A stretch of 56,149 bases of DNA from Prochloraceae cyanobacterium PL24a_bin.78 (GTDB lineage: Bacteria > Cyanobacteriota > Cyanobacteriia > Cyanobacteriales > JANQIW01), in the NCBI GenBank assembly GCA_028281945.1, contig JANQIW010000134.1:1-56149 (forward strand). The letters are read 5' to 3'. Positions 37,057 through 46,384 of the stretch are shown here, in pieces. Every line of letters begins with the position of its first letter. Position 1 is the first letter of the stretch. The position numbers and the translations under genes were made by a program. The notes beneath the pieces were generated by a model. It did no database searches and was not told where the DNA came from. It saw only the letters and a program-made list of their open reading frames with translations.

Positions 37057-38088
37057 TTATAACTCATTTTGCGATCGAACAAAAGCAATAAATTGTTCTA
37101 CCAACTTAGGATTGCGCCATCCCTTACTACCTTCAGAATCGATCATTTCCAGGGCACAAGAAGACTTAAAAGCCATTTTATAAGGACGTTCTCGAGTCAA
37201 AGCATCATAGATATCAAGAATTTGAAAAACCTGTGCTAAATAAGGAATTTCATTCCCCATCAAACCATCAGGGTAACCGCTTCCATTCCAACGCTCGTGG
37301 TGATGACGAATAATCGGAAGAATTCCCTTCCTAGAATGTAAAGGCTCACAGATTCTCTCACCAATTAAAACGTGCTGACGAATAATTTCCCGTTCTTGGG
37401 CAGTTAATTCTCCCTTTTTAAATAAAATCCTATCTTCTATACCCACCGTGCCCACATCATGAAGATGAGCCGCATAAATCAAATCTTCTATATCCTCTTC
37501 AGGCAATTCAAGATATTCTCCAAAAGCCTTAGCTAATTGAGGTAATTTAGAGTTAGATTCCTTAGATTCCAAATTCCGACTTTCAATCGCCCTTGCCAAG
37601 GAAAAAAGTACCTCTTTAGTTTGTTCTAAACCTTCATTGAGTCGCTTTTGCATCACTAAAGATTTCACTCTAGCAGAAAGACTCATACGATCGAGGGGTT
37701 TAGGGAGAATATCGTCTCCTCCTGCCTCCATACATTTTTCATAAGTCGATCGATCATCAGTTACCGTCATAAAAATCACAGGTATACCAGAAGTGCGGTG
37801 ATCTTGTTTAACTTGTTTACAAACCTCTATCCCACTTATGCCTGGCATTTTGAAATCTAGTAGAATTAAATCTGGATTATTTTGCAAAATAAAATCCATA
37901 GCGGTGGTACTATCATCAGTTTCTAACACTTCATATCCATCTAATGACAACAAATCTACTGCTGTTATCCTGCTAAAAGCATGGTCGTCAACCACTAAAA
38001 TTTTTGCCTTATGACAATAGGTATTATTAAAATTCGTGTTATTAACTCTGGGTAAAGTAGATTGTATGGAGGATGAGTAATCAATCAT
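37057..38088 (-). CDS. Response regulator with HD-GYP c-di-GMP phosphodiesterase domain
   Basis: 343-residue two-domain regulator. Receiver domain (about 27-150): acidic pair VVDDHAF, phospho-acceptor Asp in LILLDFKMPG, conserved Thr and Lys (MTVTDD, LPKPLD). HD-GYP domain (about 185-335): HLHDVGTVGI, HVLIGERI, HHHERWNGSGYPDGL and ILDIYDALTRERPYK. The HD pair, HH pair and GYP are present, but the usual HDxGK Lys is Thr (HDVGT). The domain breaks down cyclic-di-GMP when active. No histidine kinase gene is adjacent. A single gene with divergent free space on both sides. Confidence 0.9.
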   Translation of the reverse strand: MIDYSSSIQSTLPRVNNTNFNNTYCHKAKILVVDDHAFSRITAVDLLSLDGYEVLETDDSTTAMDFILQNNPDLILLDFKMPGISGIEVCKQVKQDHRTSGIPVIFMTVTDDRSTYEKCMEAGGDDILPKPLDRMSLSARVKSLVMQKRLNEGLEQTKEVLFSLARAIESRNLESKESNSKLPQLAKAFGEYLELPEEDIEDLIYAAHLHDVGTVGIEDRILFKKGELTAQEREIIRQHVLIGERICEPLHSRKGILPIIRHHHERWNGSGYPDGLMGNEIPYLAQVFQILDIYDALTRERPYKMAFKSSCALEMIDSEGSKGWRNPKLVEQFIAFVRSQNEL

Positions 38089-38308
38089 TTTTTATATCAA
38101 CTTTTTTATTTGAACTCAAATTATTTTAAAAAAAGAAACAAAATTTAAATTATGGTATATATTTTAAAATAGGAAGGCTATGGTTTATTTTAAACTAAAA
38201 ACTAATATTTTTTACAGAGATTTTTTACAGTCTATCTTTTTTAAATTATGATGTTTTATTTTATTTTTGAAATCAGTTTTTTTACGGAAATTGATGATTT
38301 TAGAAATA

Positions 38309-39181
38309 TTAATTTTTTAACCAACGTTTTTTCCATTGACTAGTTGATTCAAGGTTGCTTAAATGTTGTTCTTTTTCTCTTCTTTGGTGTAAAACCAAGG
38401 CAGAATCTGAAAGTAGAGGATCTCGGTAAGGAATACTTGCACGAGTTTGTAAATGTTCTTCTTCTTGTTGACTAAGAGGAGGGAGATTTTCCGTGTCGAA
38501 ACTAGCAATAGTACCTTGTGCTCTTCTTCCTACTGCTGGAGTAGAACCAATATTTAAACCTGCTAATAAAAAAGCTTTACGAACTGAAGCTGCACAAGAA
38601 TAGGTTGCTAATTTTCCTGTTGTCTTTAAAGTTATTGAGGCTAATTTGATAAATTCAACTGTCCATAGTTGAGGACACTTAGGTGGAGAAAAAGGATCCA
38701 GAAAAATTGCATCTGCTTGAAAATTATTTTCCAGTAATAACATCATTGTTTTTCTAGCATCACCTATTAATAATTTGGCTTCTAAATATGTTGAATTTAC
38801 TTCTAAATTTTTGCCTAACTCCGTTAGTAATTTTTGTATTGGTGAATGCCATAGTTCTAATAAATTAGAGTCAATTGCTTGATTTGGCACTGATGATTCT
38901 AGTTCTAATCCTATTAGTTTAATTTTACATTGAGGATTAACATTCCAAATGGTTTCTAATGCAGAAGCACTATTATATCCTAGTCCATAGCAAATATCTA
39001 ATAAATTTAAGCTTTGATTGGTCTTTGCTAATTGCGCTAATTGACAGGGTTTAATATATTTTTCATCTGCTTCAAGTTTTGCTCCTGAATGGGAATGAAA
39101 TGCTTCTTGAAATTCATCAGAAAAAAATGTATAAGAGCCATCTTTGGTTAGTTGTGGTTTGAAAATATTTTCTTCTAACAT
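38309..39181 (-). CDS. MnmD/MnmC-like tRNA methyltransferase (DUF752 family)
   Basis: 290-residue SAM-dependent methyltransferase of the MnmD family, which makes the final methylation in mnm5(s2)U34 of tRNA. N-terminal TKDGSYTFFSDEFQEAFHS is the family signature; SAM motif LLDICYGLGYNSASALE (about residue 60), acidic end of beta-2 GLELE, and DAIFLDPFSPPKCPQLW (about 157) with the catalytic region. C-terminal SVRKAFLLAGLNIGSTPAVG and GRRAQGTIAS complete the fold. No MnmC oxidase domain is fused, so it is the stand-alone type common in cyanobacteria. Confidence 0.9.
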   Translation of the reverse strand: MLEENIFKPQLTKDGSYTFFSDEFQEAFHSHSGAKLEADEKYIKPCQLAQLAKTNQSLNLLDICYGLGYNSASALETIWNVNPQCKIKLIGLELESSVPNQAIDSNLLELWHSPIQKLLTELGKNLEVNSTYLEAKLLIGDARKTMMLLLENNFQADAIFLDPFSPPKCPQLWTVEFIKLASITLKTTGKLATYSCAASVRKAFLLAGLNIGSTPAVGRRAQGTIASFDTENLPPLSQQEEEHLQTRASIPYRDPLLSDSALVLHQRREKEQHLSNLESTSQWKKRWLKN

Positions 39182-39273
39182 TTTTGTTTGACAGGCAATT
39201 TAACAATTAACTATTTAAATTTGAAAATTAAGAAAGACTTATAAAAATCTAATTAAACTTGATGACTTATTGC

Positions 39274-39942
39274 TTAATTTTGATTAGTTATTACTTGGAG
39301 ATCTTGAGGAGTATTGCAATTAAATAATACAGAACGATCCATTACAGAAATTTCTTCAACAAGATATTGATCTAACCAACCTTGAAAAGAAGAACCTCCA
39401 CTAACAAGGTAATCATAAAGAAGAGGTAAACAAGAAGAACGATAAAAACCAGCCAAAGGTTCCCATCCTTTACAGCCGCGAGGCAAAAAAGCCATGACAT
39501 CAGGTGAAACATCAACTAATTGATTGCACCATAAATTGACCTCAGAGTGATTTAATAAAGCTAAATCGCAAGCCAATAACAATACCCATTCAGTTTTGAT
39601 CACGGCTAATCCTTGAGCAAAGGCAATGAGAGGACCATTGGAAAGAAATTTTTCTGTACTATTTACTGTACTGTGTAGTGTAGTACTTTTGTGTGTATAT
39701 TTTTCAGTATTACAGTATAATTCCCTAATCATTTGACAGTCATTAGGTAAAATATTTTGATATTTTTCTATCCAAGGACTAATAACATAGACTTCATGAC
39801 TCAATTGACTAGCAAGATCACAAATTTGACTTAAAAGAGGTTTTGAATTAATAGTAATTAAAGCCTTATCAAATCCCATACGAGAACTTTTACCCCCAGC
39901 TAAAATAACTGCTGAAAGAGTTGGATTTTTTTTGTGGTTCAT
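39274..39942 (-). CDS. mobA: Molybdenum cofactor guanylyltransferase
   Basis: 222-residue nucleotidyltransferase that joins GMP to molybdopterin to form the guanine dinucleotide cofactor. The N-terminal VILAGGKSSRMGFDKA (GG.S.RMG.DKA) binds GTP; a metal-binding acidic motif is LLACDLALL (about residue 125); PLAGFYRSSCLPLL is typical of the C-terminal part. Residues about 71-96 (NTEKYTHKSTTLHSTVNSTE) are a polar insertion not expected between the strand ending PNDCQMIRE and GPLIAFAQGL; its DNA (39655-39730) is rich in TGTA/TAGT repeats. Molybdenum enzymes such as nitrate reductase are implied elsewhere in the genome. Confidence 0.9.
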   Translation of the reverse strand: MNHKKNPTLSAVILAGGKSSRMGFDKALITINSKPLLSQICDLASQLSHEVYVISPWIEKYQNILPNDCQMIRELYCNTEKYTHKSTTLHSTVNSTEKFLSNGPLIAFAQGLAVIKTEWVLLLACDLALLNHSEVNLWCNQLVDVSPDVMAFLPRGCKGWEPLAGFYRSSCLPLLYDYLVSGGSSFQGWLDQYLVEEISVMDRSVLFNCNTPQDLQVITNQN

Positions 39943-39997
39943 TAATACTAAAGAAATTGTTAAACTATAGATAACTACTTAATATTAAGTAACAAAA

Positions 39998-40360
39998 ATG
40001 GAACATCAAGATATTTACGAAAATAAACTCAACCGATTGCAATTATTAATCTATTTAATTCCAATTTTGGGATGTATACCTGCTTTTTGGACACTTTACA
40101 ACCGTGATAATTTTACAACCCAACAAAAATCAGTTAGCCGTCTATCCTTAAATTTAACTTTTGGTTGGCTTTTAGCTTATATGTTGCTTTGGGCAGGTGC
40201 ATTACAAACAGAAAATCTGCTGACAATACGTTTACTATATCTGAATGGCTTGCTTACCTCTGGTTATTTCTTGGTATCTGTTGCATTAATGATTCGCCTT
40301 TTACAAGGTAAAGTACCTCGTTTGCCGGGTTTGAGTCAAATTTCTAAACGTAGAAAATAA
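39998..40360 (+). CDS. Small cyanobacterial membrane protein (120 aa)
   Basis: 120 residues with three predicted membrane segments (about 17-35, 51-70 and 82-103) and a basic C-terminus (SQISKRRK). The N-terminus YENKLNRLQLLIYLIPILGC followed by a conserved PAFWTLY, QKSVSRLSL and LLQGKVPRLP pattern is familiar from conserved cyanobacterial hypotheticals. Function is unknown. It is divergent from mobA with about 55 bases between, so the promoters are close together. Confidence 0.7.
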   Translation: MEHQDIYENKLNRLQLLIYLIPILGCIPAFWTLYNRDNFTTQQKSVSRLSLNLTFGWLLAYMLLWAGALQTENLLTIRLLYLNGLLTSGYFLVSVALMIRLLQGKVPRLPGLSQISKRRK

Positions 40361-40663
40361 CGATTTATATCTTCAATAAATTATTTTCTAATCAGTAGAA
40401 AAAATCAGCCCCGTCAAAGCAGATTATAGTAATTTAATGGCAATCAAGGGTTTTAAATTTATAAGATTAAACAGTGCCTAGTTATAGCACCATCAACAAA
40501 AATCAGTTAGATTAAAAATCAACCTTAATTTATAACATAAGATAAATTAAAAAATAATATTTATTATTTTCCACCATCGTGCTAGATCTAAACTGAAATT
40601 AATTTTATTTTCAAAAGTAAAGATCTTTAAGGCACATTCTGATTTTAAAGTGTGAGGAAAAAC

Positions 40664-42091
40664 ATGCCATCTAAAAAATTTACCGAAAAGAAACAATCCC
40701 CCAAAATGAAAACCAATAAGAAAATCCGAAAAAAAACTAAGAAAAAAAAGACTTTAAATTTGTTATTTGTTGGCTTAGGTTTAACTGGAGTAGCTTTAGC
40801 TTCAGCAACCGCAGGAGCAATCTTAGCCCTATCTCTTTCTTCAAGAAATCCTCCTCTGAAAAAACAAGAATTAACCCCAGAACAGGAAGCTGTCTTTAAA
40901 CAAGATGAACCTTTAACAGAAGAAGAAACCTTTAAAATACCAGAGTTAACTAAACCTGTAAATATTTTACTGATTGGCACAAAAGTATTAACTTCTGAAT
41001 CTGATGAGCATCGCAATAGTAACTTAGGCTATCATGCCTTGGTTAATTCTTTTAAAGGTCTGGCCGATACTATGCTTTTACTTCGCTTCGATCCTTATAC
41101 TAGGAAATTAACTGTATTATCTATTCCCAGAGATACAAGAACTTTTGTAGAAGGGGTTGGTGTAACAAAAATAAATGTAGCCAACTATTTTGGGGGTGCT
41201 CCTTTATCTGCTAAAGCAACTAAAAATCTTTTAGGTGATGTAGAAATTCATCGCTATGTACGAGTTAATATTCAAGCCATAGAAAAATTAATTGATGCTT
41301 TAGGTGGAGTAGAAGTATACGTACCTAAAGATATGAAATATAATGATTTTAGTCAACATTTATTTATTGATTTAAAACAAGGACAACAAGTATTAGATGG
41401 CAATAAAGCAATACAATTTTTACGTTTTCGCTATGATAAATATGGTGATATTGGCAGAGTTCAACGACAACAAATGTTAATGCGTGCTGTGGTGGAACAA
41501 ACTCTTCAACCTACAACTTTGATAAAAATCCCTAAAATTTTTGAGATTATTAATGAACATATCGATACTAATTTAGAGATTAATGAGTTAATCGCTTTAT
41601 CAGGTTTTGCTGCTAAAATGAAGCGTTCTAATGTTCAAATGTTATTAGTCCCCGGAAACTTTAGTAGTGATGGGAAACAAGAAGTTAGTTATTGGGTCCC
41701 ACATCGAAGGAAAATCAGAGAAATTATGGCTCAACACTTTGAGGTGGGAGATTACCAAGCTAGATATGAATATGCTAATCTCGCTAGAGTAAATGTGGCT
41801 ATACAAGATAGTATCGGCAATCCCCAAGCTGTGAGAAAAATGGTTACTCATCTTAGAGAAGCAGGTTATAAAAGAGTATTTGTCAGTCAAGAAGATTGGC
41901 GAGAGCAACTACCAGTAACCAGAATAATTGCCCAAAAAGGCGATGATGCAAGTGCTGCGGCTATTCGTGCTTCCTTAGGAGTTGGGGAAGTTTTAGTGGA
42001 GAGTACAGGAGTTATTGCTTCAGATATTACAATTGTAATTGGTGAAGATTGGCAAGATAATCTCGATATTGTTTTCAATACAGATTATTAA
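40664..42091 (+). CDS. LytR-CpsA-Psr (LCP) family glycopolymer ligase with LytR_C domain
   Basis: 475 residues from the ATG at 40664, preceded by GAGGA at a good distance; a GTG at 40652 would add four residues. A very basic N-terminus precedes one membrane anchor (about 33-55). The LCP domain (about 100-300) shows GLADTMLLLRFDPYTRKLTV, SIPRDTRTFV, KINVANYFGG, DALGGVEVYVP and FLRFRYD..GDIGRVQRQQ, with the Arg and Asp residues for polyprenyl-phosphate binding. The C-terminal LytR_C domain spans about 365-470. LCP enzymes transfer glycopolymers onto peptidoglycan or proteins in the periplasm. Confidence 0.92.
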   Translation: MPSKKFTEKKQSPKMKTNKKIRKKTKKKKTLNLLFVGLGLTGVALASATAGAILALSLSSRNPPLKKQELTPEQEAVFKQDEPLTEEETFKIPELTKPVNILLIGTKVLTSESDEHRNSNLGYHALVNSFKGLADTMLLLRFDPYTRKLTVLSIPRDTRTFVEGVGVTKINVANYFGGAPLSAKATKNLLGDVEIHRYVRVNIQAIEKLIDALGGVEVYVPKDMKYNDFSQHLFIDLKQGQQVLDGNKAIQFLRFRYDKYGDIGRVQRQQMLMRAVVEQTLQPTTLIKIPKIFEIINEHIDTNLEINELIALSGFAAKMKRSNVQMLLVPGNFSSDGKQEVSYWVPHRRKIREIMAQHFEVGDYQARYEYANLARVNVAIQDSIGNPQAVRKMVTHLREAGYKRVFVSQEDWREQLPVTRIIAQKGDDASAAAIRASLGVGEVLVESTGVIASDITIVIGEDWQDNLDIVFNTDY

Positions 42092-42142
42092 AATAATAAA
42101 AATTTAAAAATATCTTTCATAAAAATCTTAAATAACAAAAAA

Positions 42143-42643
42143 ATGATCAATATTTTTGATAAAAATAAAGTATTAGTTCCCATAGATTTTTCTGAAGAAT
42201 CCATGGAAGCTTTGAAAATAACAGTTAAATATGTTGAGGATATCTCCAATTGTTATGTTGTTCATGTTTTAAGACGTTTAAATCCGGGTGAGCCGGGGGT
42301 GGTTTGGCATAAAGTAGATGATAATACTCGTAAAGCTCATATGAAAAAGGTTTTCCTGAAAAATTTTTCTGGACCTGAATATGAACAAGTTAACTTTGAA
42401 GTTACTATCGGCAATCCTACAACAGAAATTATTAATTATACTAAAAACAATGACATTGATTTAATTGTTATCCCTACTCACGGACGTACAGGATTAAAAC
42501 ATTTTTTACTGGGATCTGTGGCAGAAAAAGTCATTCGCTATGCTCCCTGTCCAGTTTTAGTTCTTCGTAATCAAGAAATGATCCGAAAAAGACTAAAAGA
42601 AACTAAAAAAAATCAGAAAAATAAGTTACTAAATAATAATTAA
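42143..42643 (+). CDS. Universal stress protein, UspA family
   Basis: 166 residues, one Usp domain. N-terminal KVLVPIDFSEESMEALK and C-terminal ATP-binding signature THGRTGLKHFLLGSVAEKVI (G-2X-G-9X-G-S type) followed by APCPVLVLR. The tail of about 24 residues is Lys/Asn-rich and dispensable-looking. It lies 51 bases after the LCP gene on the same strand. Likely binds ATP; the exact role is unknown, as for most members. Confidence 0.9.
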   Translation: MINIFDKNKVLVPIDFSEESMEALKITVKYVEDISNCYVVHVLRRLNPGEPGVVWHKVDDNTRKAHMKKVFLKNFSGPEYEQVNFEVTIGNPTTEIINYTKNNDIDLIVIPTHGRTGLKHFLLGSVAEKVIRYAPCPVLVLRNQEMIRKRLKETKKNQKNKLLNNN

Positions 42644-42713
42644 ATAAATTTATATTTAACTATTTTTGAGAAAAAAACATAAAAAATCAAAAATTGAATG
42701 TTAAAGACGTTCA

Positions 42714-44666
42714 ATGAAAGAAAGATTGCCCAATCAAAGATGGCAAATATTTCCCTTCGATCAAAAAAAAGTAGAAAAAATAGTAGAATTAACTGGGCTA
42801 TCATCAACGGTAGCTCAGGTAGTCATCAACCGTGGCATCGAAAATATTGAAGAAGCTTTAATCCATATCGATCCAGAATCTCAAAATTTACCTTCACCCA
42901 TAGACGAATTTCCCGATTTAGCAATCAGTATTGAGTTAATCAAAGAAGCCATTGAATCCAATGAGATCATTGCTATTTGCGGAGATTACGATGCCGATGG
43001 CATGACAAGCACAGCTTTATTATTACGAGCCTTAAAACATTTTGGTGCAAAAGCTGACTATGCTATTCCTAGCCGGATGAAAGATGGTTATGGTATCAAT
43101 GAACGTATTGTGGAAGAATTTGCCGACAATGGAGTGGGATTAATTTTAACTGTAGATAATGGGATTTCCGCTAATGCACCTATTACTAGAGCAGTAGAAT
43201 TAGGTATGAGTGTCATTATTACGGATCATCACAATCCACCAGAAACTTTACCTCCTGCCGATGCTATTTTAAATCCTAAACTCATTCCCCTTACCTCTCC
43301 TTATCGAGGTTTAGCAGGAGTAGGAGTGGCATATATTTTAGCTATTTCCACCGCCCAAAGTTTGGGGAAACTTCAAGGTTTAACAGAGCAATTATTGGAA
43401 TTATTTACTCTAGGTACAATTGCTGATTTAGCTCCCCTAATCGGTGTCAATCGTCGCTGGCTGAAACGGGGATTACGTAGATTGGCTAATTCTAAGTTAA
43501 CGGGAGTTCAAGCTTTAATTGATGTCTCTAAGGTAAGGGAAAAAAAGCAATTGAAACCTGATGATATTGGCTTTAAATTGGGTCCGAGAATTAATGCTGT
43601 GGGCCGTCTTAGTGATCCTGATATTGTGATTCAGTTATTAACTACAGAGGATGGAAAATTAGCTTTGGAAAAAGCAATTGAATGTGAAAATCTTAACTTA
43701 AAACGTCAGCAATTATGTCAGGAAATTGAAGATGAAGCTAAGTCTTTAATTGAACAAACTCCCATTGATTATCTTGGCGATCGAGTTTTAGTAGTTATTA
43801 ATAAAAAATGGCATCATGGTGCAATAGGGATCGTTGCATCCCGCTTAGTAGAGCGTTATGGAGTACCAGTTTTTATTGGTACTTATGAAGAAGATGATGA
43901 GACAAATTTGCGTGGCTCCGCTCGAGGAATTGAAGAATTTCATGTGTTTAAAGCTTTAGAATTTTGTGACGATTTACTGACTAAATATGGAGGCCATAAA
44001 GCAGCGGGAGGATTTAGTCTACTTACTAAAAATTTACCTGATTTTAAGAAAAGGTTAATTCAGTTTGCCTATCAATGTCTCGAAGAAAACCATCTTAAAC
44101 CATTAATAAAAATCGATACTCAAACCCCATTTAATGAGTTAAATTTCAATTTATATCGGCAAATAGATAGCCTTCAACCTTGGGGAATTGAAAATGAATT
44201 TCCTGTGTTTTGGACTCCTAATGTAAGGGTTTTAGAACAAAGAATTGTTGGCACTAATCATCTCAAGTTAACTTTAGCTGATGATACAACAGAAATTAAA
44301 GGTATTGCTTGGCGTTGGGGGGATTATTATCCTCTTCCTCAACTTTTAGATGTTGCTTATAAGATACAAGAAAATAGTTGGAATGATACTAAAACTATTG
44401 AAATCGAATTAATTGGTGCGCGTATTCCTAATCATAATTCTGGGAAAAAACCAGCAGTTTTTCAATATAATGATAGTTCCTATGTTGCCCATTTGGTTTC
44501 TGATTCAAAAGAGTTACGAATCGAAAATCATCGAGGAGATTTATTAACCTTAATTAAAGGGCAAAAAACCGGTATTTTAAAGACTAAAAGTAAATTAATA
44601 AATGTTAATGTTACTAAGCCTTATTATTATCAGTTAATTAAAGCAGCACTACAAGCTTTAAGTTAA
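42714..44666 (+). CDS. recJ: Single-stranded-DNA-specific exonuclease RecJ
   Basis: 650-residue 5'-3' exonuclease of the DHH superfamily acting in RecF-type recombination and mismatch repair. Motifs: ICGDYDADGMTSTALLL (motif I, about residue 88), LTVDNGIS (motif II), IITDHHNPP (DHH, about 168), then the GTIADLAPLIGVNRR linker. DHHA1 motifs HHGAIGIVASRLVERY and KYGGHKAAGGFSL come later, followed by the OB-fold (LKLTLADDTTEIKGIAWRWG). Longer than E. coli RecJ (577), with a C-terminal extension. All catalytic residues are present. Confidence 0.95.
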   Translation: MKERLPNQRWQIFPFDQKKVEKIVELTGLSSTVAQVVINRGIENIEEALIHIDPESQNLPSPIDEFPDLAISIELIKEAIESNEIIAICGDYDADGMTSTALLLRALKHFGAKADYAIPSRMKDGYGINERIVEEFADNGVGLILTVDNGISANAPITRAVELGMSVIITDHHNPPETLPPADAILNPKLIPLTSPYRGLAGVGVAYILAISTAQSLGKLQGLTEQLLELFTLGTIADLAPLIGVNRRWLKRGLRRLANSKLTGVQALIDVSKVREKKQLKPDDIGFKLGPRINAVGRLSDPDIVIQLLTTEDGKLALEKAIECENLNLKRQQLCQEIEDEAKSLIEQTPIDYLGDRVLVVINKKWHHGAIGIVASRLVERYGVPVFIGTYEEDDETNLRGSARGIEEFHVFKALEFCDDLLTKYGGHKAAGGFSLLTKNLPDFKKRLIQFAYQCLEENHLKPLIKIDTQTPFNELNFNLYRQIDSLQPWGIENEFPVFWTPNVRVLEQRIVGTNHLKLTLADDTTEIKGIAWRWGDYYPLPQLLDVAYKIQENSWNDTKTIEIELIGARIPNHNSGKKPAVFQYNDSSYVAHLVSDSKELRIENHRGDLLTLIKGQKTGILKTKSKLINVNVTKPYYYQLIKAALQALS

Positions 44667-45031
44667 AAGAAATTTTATTAAATCATTTTCAAAATATTCC
44701 TAATTTTAATTAAAATATAATATTGGATATGTCAAGGTAATGGTTTGCTTTTGGCTTAATTGATATTAATTTTGACAAAATAGTACTTTGGCTAGATTGT
44801 AAAGAACATTCAAATTTGATTGATTCTGAAATTTTTGGCTTCAATTTTAATTAACAAACTTGGGAAAAGCTTGAATTTAGTGTTTTTCCATCATCATTAA
44901 GGTTTTTTAGAAAAATTCAGTAATTACTCGGAAAATCCTCTAACAATTCTTTGATTTTTCTCAGATTTCTTTCAGGCTAAAAGCAAATACTAATAAATAA
45001 GATAAGCTAAAAAATTTAGAGGATAAATAAA
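44667..45031. other. Intergenic region upstream of the lipase gene
   Basis: 365 AT-rich bases between recJ and the lipase gene. One frame is open for about 34 codons near 44745-44854 but has no start codon, so I do not call a gene. The end holds the lipase SD (GAGGA). No hairpin or repeat stands out. Confidence 0.4.
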
Positions 45032-46135
45032 ATGGTACAAGCTCAATTCTCTTCTTTCGGTTCACTTTACTATAATCAACCAACTTATACTATCACTCAT
45101 GGCTTTCAAAGTAGCTCTAATGCTGATTGGGTAGTGGAAATAGCTGAGGAACTTAAAACTATTAATCCCTTCGCTAATGTGATATTAGTTGATTGGGCGG
45201 ATGCAGTAGATACGATTAATTACCCTGGTGCGGTTGATGATACCATAGATGTTGGTTTCCAATTAGCTGGGATATTAGACTATTTAACTGATATTGGTGT
45301 GACTAATCCTAATCGTACAGAATTAATAGGACACAGTTTAGGGGCACACGCTAGCGGTAATGCGGCAGATTTTTATCGTGATTTAACAGGCCAATCCATT
45401 GAGAGAATAGTGGGATTGGATCCAGCTGGCCCGGGTTTTGAACCGGATCTTTTCAATTTCTTCCAGAGAACTCCTGCCAGCGAGCGTTTAGATGCAAGTG
45501 ATGCGGATAGAGTAATTACTTTCCATACTAGCTCTACTTTGGGTTATGATGATCGTCTTGGAGATTTGGATTTTTATCTAAATTGGAATGATTTTAACCA
45601 ACCGGGACAACTTACTTTTATTGGTAATCATAGTTATGCCCATGAAGTGTTTATTGATTTATTAGAAGGTAGAAATTTTGTTCAATCTAGTGGTCCTAGT
45701 TGGAATTATAGTTCACTTTATACTAAAGGTTTCGGTAGACATGATGTGGATACCGATCGAGGAAGTTTGTTGACTGGAACACCAGCATCTAATTTATTAA
45801 CCCTTGAAACAACAGATGAACTTTTAAATGGTAGTTCAGTTCAAGATTATTTACAAGTTAATTATGGAAATGATGAGTTAATTGCTAATTCTGGAACGGT
45901 CAACAATAATTTTGAAACTATCGAAGAATTTGAAATTATACCCATCACTATTAATGAAGGTTCTGAAGAATTAATCGATTTATCAACACCTGGATTAATT
46001 GGTTCTACAAATACTAATGAGAAAGGTTTTGGCAGTATTCAAAATCTTTATTCTGAAGATAACTTTTTAAATAATAGTAATTATGAAATTACCTCCATAG
46101 ATGATACCGTTGTAGCTAAGGGTTTTTTCGCTTAA
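45032..46135 (+). CDS. Lipase of the pancreatic-lipase-like alpha/beta hydrolase family
   Basis: 367 residues. THGFQSSSNADWV carries the oxyanion-hole region; INPFANVILVDWAD, then nucleophile elbow IGHSLGAHASGN (Ser about 105), the acid in VGLDPAGPGFEP (GLDPAGP is the vertebrate-lipase family hallmark) and candidate His in IGNHSYAHEVF. No N-terminal signal peptide. After residue about 250 the C-terminus is acidic and Asn/Leu-rich (DRGSLLTGTPASNLLTL), reminiscent of the end region of type I secreted proteins, but without clear RTX nonapeptides. Secretion is likely but unproven. SD GAGGA ten bases before ATG. Confidence 0.87.
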   Translation: MVQAQFSSFGSLYYNQPTYTITHGFQSSSNADWVVEIAEELKTINPFANVILVDWADAVDTINYPGAVDDTIDVGFQLAGILDYLTDIGVTNPNRTELIGHSLGAHASGNAADFYRDLTGQSIERIVGLDPAGPGFEPDLFNFFQRTPASERLDASDADRVITFHTSSTLGYDDRLGDLDFYLNWNDFNQPGQLTFIGNHSYAHEVFIDLLEGRNFVQSSGPSWNYSSLYTKGFGRHDVDTDRGSLLTGTPASNLLTLETTDELLNGSSVQDYLQVNYGNDELIANSGTVNNNFETIEEFEIIPITINEGSEELIDLSTPGLIGSTNTNEKGFGSIQNLYSEDNFLNNSNYEITSIDDTVVAKGFFA

Positions 46136-46171
46136 AGTAGGTAAAGTTTCTAAAAATAAGACTTTTTTCTA

Positions 46172-46206
46172 AAAAAATTTTCCCGTTAAATATAGGTTTT
46201 AACGGG
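46172..46206 (-). terminator. Strong hairpin terminator of psb30
   Basis: CCCGTTAAA (46182-46190) pairs perfectly with TTTAACGGG (46198-46206) around a 7-nt loop. Read on the minus strand it is followed by AAAATTTTTTT, giving the U-tract of a rho-independent terminator 47 bases after the psb30 stop. The convergent lipase transcript may use the same hairpin. Confidence 0.8.
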
Positions 46207-46252
46207 ATTAGTAATTGAATTTAAAAATTATAAAAACAATTAGAAAGCACTT

Positions 46253-46384
46253 TTATAGGTCACCTTTATTAAAAGCTAATAAAAAGATAACTACAGGGCC
46301 GGAAACCAAAATTAAAGTAAGAAAGATTAATTGAAAAATTACTTCCAAATTTAAGTTGCTAAACAAACCAGTGATAAAGTCCAT
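46253..46384 (-). CDS. psb30: Photosystem II protein Psb30 (Ycf12)
   Basis: 43-residue single-span membrane protein: [20 protein letters not shown], then [20 protein letters not shown] and GDL. The core EVI.QL......GP..IFLLA...G.L matches the Psb30/Ycf12 family, a peripheral subunit near cytochrome b559 that stabilises photosystem II. A strong SD (GAGGAG) stands 6-7 bases before the ATG, and a perfect hairpin terminator follows, so the gene is a complete small transcription unit. It shows the organism is an oxygenic phototroph. Confidence 0.93.
   Translation of the reverse strand: MDFITGLFSNLNLEVIFQLIFLTLILVSGPVVIFLLAFNKGDL

Noticed and set aside
44745-44854. Open frame of about 34 codons before the lipase gene
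   Set aside because: It has no start codon, no ribosome binding site and no recognisable sequence, and lies in AT-rich DNA where such frames occur by chance.
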